Shown here: positions 59,011 through 64,000 of the stretch, in pieces
Position numbering within the stretch: position 1 is the first letter of the stretch
How the letters are laid out: every line of letters begins with the position of its first letter
Source: Tricholoma matsutake
Taxonomy: Eukaryota; Basidiomycota; Agaricomycetes; Agaricales; Tricholomataceae
DNA length: 64,000 bases
NCBI GenBank assembly: GCA_026075535.2
Contig: AP026549.1
Location: 8,308,001 to 8,372,000, forward strand
Reading direction: 5' to 3'
Program-made: the position numbers and the translations under genes
The notes under the pieces: model-generated
What the model was told of the DNA's origin: nothing
Seen by the model: only the letters and a program-made list of their open reading frames with translations
Database searches by the model: none

Positions 59011-60109
59011 TCATTTTGTGAGACTTATAAGACTTTCTCTAAGACTGGAACTCGGACTTTACTTGGACAGTACTTTGGAAGGTGTAAATAAATGCACAAT
59101 TGGTGTTGTCCAAGCAAAGTCCAAGTGCAGTCCAAGTGCAGTCCTCGGACTTTACTTGGACAACTCGGACAGTCTGAGTGTCTGAGCAGAGTTTGAGCAG
59201 AGTCCAAGTGAAGTCCTTGGACAGTCCGAGTGTCCGAGTGTCCAAGCAGAGTCCGAGTGAAGTCCTCGGACAGTCCAAGTGTCCGAGTGTCCGAGCAGAG
59301 TCTGAGTGGAGTCTGCTTGGACTGGGGGGGGGAGTGTAAAGTACTGCTCCTCATCCTCAACCCCTGCTTTGGCCTTCTCAATTGCCTTTGCCTCAGCTGC
59401 CAGTTCTTCATTTTGTAGCAGTAACTCCGCCTTCAAAAGGCTCTTTGCGCAAAATTTACCTAGGACTGTTTTGCAAGCCTTGACAAGTGTGGCCCTCCGA
59501 TTGTCTAGCCTGGCCTTCTTCACAGCCGCTGCTGCCTCATGGGCCAGTTCCTCCTCCTCTTGAAGTTGGCTCACCTCTTCCTCAGCCTCCGCCCATGCCT
59601 TCACCTCAGCAGCTTCTTGTTCCTCACGGTTGACCTCTTTGTGCAACTCTGAAAATAACAACTCCCCACCCCACGAAAGCCAGTTGCAATGCGCCAATGG
59701 TCTGAATGTTTCAAACAGCTTGTCAACGACCTTTTGGACGGCTTCATTGCACTCCTCGCCCAGATCATCTGTGAGCTCGTTGTATTCAGCCTAGACCAAA
59801 CGTTTCAGCGACCCATACAGCAAAATGAGCACAGAAACATACCATTTTGTCACAAAAGCCCTTCCCCCACACTTCAAAGTCCAAATCTTTGGCAACATTG
59901 TGCTTGGGCATCAACTTGGCATAGTCGAGGATGTCGTTGTTGAGTTCGGTGAGTAAAGACATAATGGAAGATAGTATCGAAGGTGTAGGACTGATGAAGA
60001 AGAACGAGAAATATTTCGAATTTTGTGTACATTTTCAACACGATCACACATTTTGCATATGACTCCAATCGGCTGACTGGGACAGTCAGGATCTCAGTAA
60101 GGGGGAGGA

Positions 60110-61115
60110 TGATATGTCCACCTTGTGCTCTAAGCTCTGGGAATGTCTCCAAATGCATCGACACATTACCACACACGCTCCCAACCCCTACAAACCTCTA
60201 CAAACCCCATGAGACCACTCCAAAACTATTTCAAACGACTTCAAATGACTTTGAAAGACTTCGCAACACTTTGAGCAAGTTTGAACGACTTTGCAGCACC
60301 TCAAACACCTTTGGCTGCTGTATGCCTATCACACCACCCTTCAGACACATGCAGCACACCTTGCATGAGTTAGTGCATCGCATATCGAGCACCACCGGAC
60401 ATGAGGAGATACAACAATGGGATTTTAGGATGTGATTGTGGTGCTTTGACATTTTGATGATATATTGGATCAATAGGACAGGTACCCTTGATACATTGTG
60501 ACTCTATATGTTTCCCTTCTCATCATCTTTCATTTATTTTATGATTTGCAAAGTTCTTTATTGTTTTATATCTTGCCTCATGTAGTCCTCATGTTTTATT
60601 TCATTTTAAGTACCATCTCTTCCAAACATATATAGCCTTGTACTAGCTACTTAGAATGACAGAATAGATCGTCCTCTCACATCCATCATCTGATTTTAAG
60701 AGCAATTCTCTTGAGTCCAAGCCTCTCGTCTTAATCCTGAAGTTTAGCATATTACCATGAACTTCTTTGAACTTTCCATACTAGCTTCTCGAAACTATGG
60801 CTTATTGTCTAACCCCTCTCAAGACCTTTCCACATCTCTATAGTCTATCTTCAGCATCCGTCGAAACCATCCTTGTCCTCTACAAGCTCCTCAAACATCC
60901 TCGAACTTCTTTGAATATCCTCAAACTTTCCTCAAAGCACTTCACAGAGCTTCATACACCCTCGAACTTCATTGAGTACCATTGGACCTCCTCGAACTTA
61001 GTTCCCCATCCTTGGACAACAGCGGTAATATTTAGTACCACCTCGCAACCTTCCTCCAACTCCATTCGAGGCCTTTTTGTGGGTTTTGTTTGGGTTTCCT
61101 GGTTGAGCATCATCA
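60110..61115 (+). repeat. Gypsy copy 1 3' LTR
   Basis: Begins TGATATGTCCACC after the purine tract AGTAAGGGGGAGGA and ends GTTGAGCATCATCA. Same structure as the 5' LTR. Confidence 0.9.
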
Positions 61116-61449
61116 GCGTCCTAAAAGCCCATTGTTGTATCTCCTCGTGTCCAGTGCTGCTCGATATGCGATGCACTAACTCATGCAAGGTATGCTGCAT
61201 GTGTCTGAAGGGTGGTGCGATAGGCATATGGCGGCCAAAGGCATTTGAGGTGCTGCAAAGTCGTTTGAACTTGCTCAAAGTGTTGCAAAGTCATTCAAAG
61301 TTGTTCAAAAATGTTCAAAATTGTTGAAAGTCATTCAAAATAGTTTTGGAGCGGTTTCATGGGGTTCATAGGGGTTGGGAGCGTGTGTGGTGATGTGTCA
61401 ATGTATTTGGAGACATTCCCAGAGCTTAGAGCGCAAGGTGGACATATCA
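61116..61449 (-). repeat. Gypsy copy 2 LTR, 5' portion
   Basis: Reverse complement of the first third of the LTR, ending on the plus strand at GACATATCA. Together with 46925-47589 it rebuilds one LTR across the copy 1 insertion point (TTTTAGGACGC joined to GATTGTGG). Confidence 0.88.
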
Positions 61450-61597
61450 TCCTCCCCCTTACTGAGATCCTGACTGTCCCAGTCAGCTGATCAGAGTCAC
61501 ATGCGAAATATGTGATCATGTTGAAAATGTAAACAAAATTCAAAACACTTCTTGTTCTCCTTCATCAACTTCTACACCTTCATTACTCACTTCCATC

Positions 61598-62932
61598 ATG
61601 TCTCTCCTTGCCGAACTCAACACCAATGTCCTCGACTATGCCAAGTTGATGCCCGAGCGCAGTGTCACTGAAGATTTGGACTTCAAAGTGTGGGGGAAGG
61701 GTTTTTGTGACAAAATGGTATGTTTCCGTGTTCGTTTTGCTGTATGGGTGGCTAAAACATTTGGTCTAGGCTGAATATGATGAGCTTGCAGATGATCTGG
61801 GCAAAGAGCGCGATCTGGCTGTCCAAAAGGTCATTGACAAAGTTTTCAAGCTGTACCAACCATTGGCGTGGCGCAAATGGCTTTCATGGGGTACTGAGCT
61901 GTTATTTTTGGAGTTGTGTGAAGAGGTGGAACGTGAAGATCAAGAAGCTGCTGAGGCGAAAGCATGGGCAGAGGCCAAGGAAGAGGTGAGGCGAATTCGG
62001 GAGGAGGAGGAACTAGCTCGAGAGGCGGCAGCGGCTGTTAAGAAGGCCAAGCTGGATGAATGGAGGGCCACGCTTGTTGAGGCTCGCAAAATGGTGCTGG
62101 GTGAATTTTGCATGAAGACCCTTTTGAAGGCAGAGTTGTTGCAACGAAATGAAGAACTGGCAGCTGAAGCAAAAGCAATTGAGAAGGCCGAGGCAGGGGT
62201 TGAGGATGAGGACAAGGAGGAGCTGCCCGTGGTGTGGGTGACAAAATGAAAAGTAGTGGAGATCAAGGCAGGCAAAGATGGGGAGGATGAAGTCGAGGAC
62301 TCCGTGGAGGCAAAGTGAGCAAAGTGAGCAATGAGTGGATTGCTCGATTTCAAGGGTCTGGTAAGTTTTGACCTTTCTTTGATGTTATACAATTTTACTG
62401 ACAGATTCCTTCATAGTGTGATCATTGCACTGGCTTCAAATCCCAGCTGCTCTGTGTCGTTGAAGAAGGAGCCCTGAAGTGCATCAAGTGCACAGAGGCA
62501 TTGCAGGGGTGCTATTGGGAAGGAGTATAGAGGAAGGGGCTTCAAAAAGGTGAGGGGAGGAAGTTTGGGGCTGCAAAAGGTGTTTCACAGTTGAAGCCAG
62601 GTATGAGTTTTGTTCGGACTCGTTTCAAACCTTTCTAATTTTCTGTTCGGATTGTTTTAGCACTTCAAATTCAGGTTGTGGGGCCTGTCAAGACAGAGGA
62701 GATGGTTGCGGGGCCATCAAAACTGTTGATGTCAAAGTCAAAGCACAAGAAGTGGTCATTGGAAGGGAAAGGGAAAGCGAAGGAGGTTCAGGCAGTCGAA
62801 TAGGTGGAGGATGTGGATGAGGAATGGGTGATGCATCGATGACATATTGTGGTGAGACTGGCTGACAAAAAGGTCAAATTAGAGATGTTGTGGAAAGAGA
62901 TAGAAGGGATCGAGGCATTGTTAGAGGAATAG
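61598..62932 (+). pseudogene. antisense coiled-coil / six-Cys gene, Gypsy copy 2
   Basis: ATG at 61598 (MSLLAELNTNVLDYAKLMP). Exon 1 is 61598-61717, the intron 61718-61769 (GTATGT...CTAG), and exon 2 from 61770 contains WRKWLSWGTELLFLELCEEVE and a coiled coil of about 110 residues (AKAWAEAKEEVRRIREEEEL, NEELAAEAKAIEKA). A TGA at 62247-62249 and two more near 62318-62327 interrupt it. After a probable intron ending at about 62417 comes CX2CX8CX8CX2CX6C (CDHCTGF ... CIKCTEALQGCYW), a TAG, then QVVGPVKTEEMVAGPSK, GKGKAKEV and a final coiled coil to a TAG at 62930-62932. The intron position and the six cysteines are the same as in copy 1 while stops differ, which argues for an originally functional gene. 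Confidence 0.7.
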
Positions 62933-63165
62933 ATAGTTTTTATGGTTTTGTTCTTGTGTGAATATAAATTTTTGTGAGTTTTGATGAACAAGGTGATAAG
63001 AAAAGTAAAAATGAAATACGAAAATTAGGGAAAGGCTCAGTAGATCATCATGGCCAAAAAACCATTTTGGAGTTTGCGCAACCACACTATAATGGGATAT
63101 CACAACTTGTATTGTACACTAAAAGAGATCAAAGTCATGGGTAAGTGATTGCAAACAAAGAAAAG
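62933..63165. other. spacer between antisense gene and pol (copy 2)
   Basis: Counterpart of 56216-56474: A/T-rich with AGGGAAAGGCTCAGTAGATC shared in reverse with copy 1. No gene. Confidence 0.5.
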
Positions 63166-64000
63166 GGAATAATTATTTGTCTTCAAAATCCAGCAGGTCT
63201 TCAGGAATATCATCGTCGACATTCGAAGTTCTTCAAAGTTTTTTGAGATGTTCTGAGTCGATATTGAGGAAGTTCAGCGGAAGGGGAATAGACTTTTGAG
63301 CAAAATAAGGAAGAAGTCAGAAGGCGGCAACTGGCCAATGGAATACTGATCTGTTGAGTTTGCAGATGATGTAGGCTCCTCCATAGTTTTGTTTGATAAT
63401 GATGAGGGGACCTAAATATCAAGGTCACATCTTGCAATTGAGGGATTTTTTGATTTGCATGTTTCAAAGTAGGACCAGGTCGTCTTTTTCAAAGTTGTAG
63501 TTGCACATCATTCATTTGTGAATGAGTTTGAAACATTTTGTGGCTTTGAGTCGAGTGGTATAGACTTTCAAATATAGAATTTTGAGGTCAGATGATCGTT
63601 TCTGTAGTGCTATTGCTCATCGAGCAATGAGATTGGTTGTCAATAAGATAGAATCAGGAGGGGGTTGCAAGTATGTTGCTTTGGAGATGTCGAGTGGAAT
63701 GAGGGGATGTGATCCTGTAGCTGCGAAGTAAGGAGAGCAACCCATATGTCTACAAACCGTAACTTGTTCTGCCCAAAACACAGAGTGTGCTCCAGCTGAC
63801 CATTTGCTCTGATCTCCATCGACTGCTTTGAATAATGATTGTCGAATATTGAAGTGAGCTCTTTCAATGAGTGTGTTCACACGAGAATTGTAACCGGTAA
63901 TTCGAATGTGGTTAATGTGATATTGTTTCGAAAGGTACTCCAATGCTGCGATGAAGGCTGATCCATTAGCACTCACGATTTCATATAGGGAGCCCCATTG
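63166..64000 (-). pseudogene. Gypsy copy 2 integrase C-terminus, partial
   Basis: The minus-strand frame from the window edge down gives GSLYEIVSANGSAFIAALEYL, then QYHINHIRITGYNSRVNTLI, ERAHFNIRQSLFKAVDGDQ, WSAGAHSVFWAEQVTVCRHM and CSPYFAATGSHPLIPLDISK, followed downstream by the GPY/F-like module near 63400. It is a Gypsy integrase core and C-terminal domain and is the counterpart of 55380-56215 in copy 1. This copy is better preserved: the first 119 residues are open. The 5' remainder is outside the window. Confidence 0.85.

Larger units (their letters stand above)
57167..59346. mobile_element. hAT-like non-autonomous element B (2180 bp)
   Basis: Target duplication CTCCTCGT/CTCCTCAT (57159-57166 and 59347-59354, 7 of 8). 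Ends are GAGGTCTTTACACTCCCCCC and, reversed, CAGTACTTTACACTCCCCCC, the same pair as element A. Both ends carry arrays of AGTCCGAGTG/GTCCGAGCAG words (about 57190-57380 and 59090-59330). No transposase. The interior repeats the element A plan: tRNA-like module, cassettes, CCCCTC hairpins, tRNA-like module. Confidence 0.82.
56475..59962 (-). pseudogene. antisense coiled-coil / six-Cys gene, Gypsy copy 1
   Basis: ATG at 59960-59962 (MSLLTELNNDILDYAKLMP); a GT-AG intron at 59842-59791; exon 2 with HCNWLSWGGELLFSEL and a long Glu/Ala/Lys coiled coil (AKAWAEAEEEVSQLQEEEEL ... NEELAAEAKAIEKA). Element B then interrupts it. Beyond B: VRVTK*, and after another probable intron a cysteine cluster CX2CX8CX8CX2CX6C (from CGQCAGMKSQLHC to CVKCTEALQGCYW), then GKGKAKEV and a C-terminal coiled coil to a TAG at 56475. 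The cysteine spacing resembles, but does not exactly match, the fungal Zn2Cys6 cluster (first loop 8 rather than 6). A second copy at 61598-62932 has the same layout. Function unknown; a DNA-binding or regulatory role is inference. Confidence 0.65.
47590..61115 (+). mobile_element. Ty3/Gypsy copy 1, both LTRs, interrupted
   Basis: 5' LTR 47590-48604 and 3' LTR 60110-61115 (1015 and 1006 bp, TG...CA). A 4-bp duplication GCGT (47586-47589 and 61116-61119) falls within the LTR of reversed copy 2. A PBS-like TGGAGCCCACCATGAGG starts at 48608 and a purine tract AAGGGGGAGGA lies just before the 3' LTR. Internal order: gag, protease, RT, RNase H, integrase (to about 56215), then an antisense gene (59962-56475). 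hAT-like elements F (51947-53507) and B (57167-59346) interrupt RT and the antisense gene. Confidence 0.88.
61116..64000 (-). mobile_element. Ty3/Gypsy copy 2, 3' part, reversed
   Basis: Same family as copy 1 in the opposite orientation. From 61450 it reads purine tract (reversed), antisense gene (plus strand), T-rich spacer and pol C-terminus, running off the window at 64000. Its 3' LTR is 46925-47589 plus 61116-61449. Its insertion in Copia defines the 46924/46925 junction. Confidence 0.85.

Noticed and set aside
1280..64000. TGA as a recoded sense codon
   Set aside because: Many frames would stay open if TGA were read as Arg or Trp, but frameshifts and insertions accompany the TGAs and the GH18 frame uses a normal stop, so CpG-type mutational decay explains the pattern better.

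Overview
The window looks like a repeat-choked chromosome segment of an agaricomycete (mushroom-forming basidiomycete). The evidence is the short spliceosomal introns of about 43-65 nt, two KDZ-type DNA transposases (CxC2- and CxC1-cluster types, which are expanded in basidiomycetes), basidiomycete-style Ty3/Gypsy, Ty1/Copia and Tad-like LINE elements, and one fungal GH18 chitinase gene. I cannot name the species. I see no bacterial operons, CRISPR arrays, rRNA genes or bona fide tRNA genes. Almost every coding region is a transposable-element gene broken by stops, frameshifts or later insertions.

Layout. 1-0.8 kb: AGTACTTG-rich repeat. 1.3-6.1 kb: decayed KDZ (CxC2-type) transposase on the plus strand. 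6.5-7.5 kb: reversed Gypsy integrase fragment. 7.5-15.7 kb: another Gypsy element (Gag, RT, RNase H, start of integrase) split by a truncated hAT-like element that itself holds a solo LTR (9.1-10.65 kb), and by a 3.4-kb hAT-like element (11.19-14.58 kb) that holds a Tc1/mariner-like element. 15.98-31.1 kb: a second KDZ element (CxC1-type) with terminal inverted repeats of about 0.75-0.85 kb and two divergent genes. Its right tip is split by a 6.7-kb LINE, and the LINE is split by a 444-bp palindromic MITE. 31.56-33.84 kb: hAT-like element. 33.8-37 kb: tandem repeats and a Gag-like zinc-knuckle pseudogene. 37-41.4 kb: the most host-like part, ending in a GH18 gene with three micro-exons and one in-frame TAG. 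41.5-42.3 kb: USP-like protease fragment. 42.27-46.92 kb: reversed Copia element split by a hAT-like element that carries a possible TET/JBP remnant. 46.9-64 kb: two related Gypsy elements. The forward copy (47590-61115, both LTRs) sits inside the LTR of the reversed copy, and is itself split by two hAT-like elements.

How it fits together. The nesting can be read as a stratigraphy because many junctions keep matching target-site duplications. Two points stand out. First, several non-autonomous DNA elements with different terminal sequences share an internal cassette: GGCCCAAA-type hairpins directly upstream of intron-like segments, then short GAGC-NNCT-GCTC hairpins followed by GGTGG whose stems co-vary, and in two of the elements outward CCCCTC hairpins and tRNA-like A/B-box modules near both ends. 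Second, both copies of the 47-64 kb Gypsy family carry a spliced antisense gene between pol and the 3' LTR, encoding a coiled coil plus a six-cysteine cluster. Premature stops are predominantly TGA at expected Arg or Trp codons, which points to CpG-type C-to-T decay.
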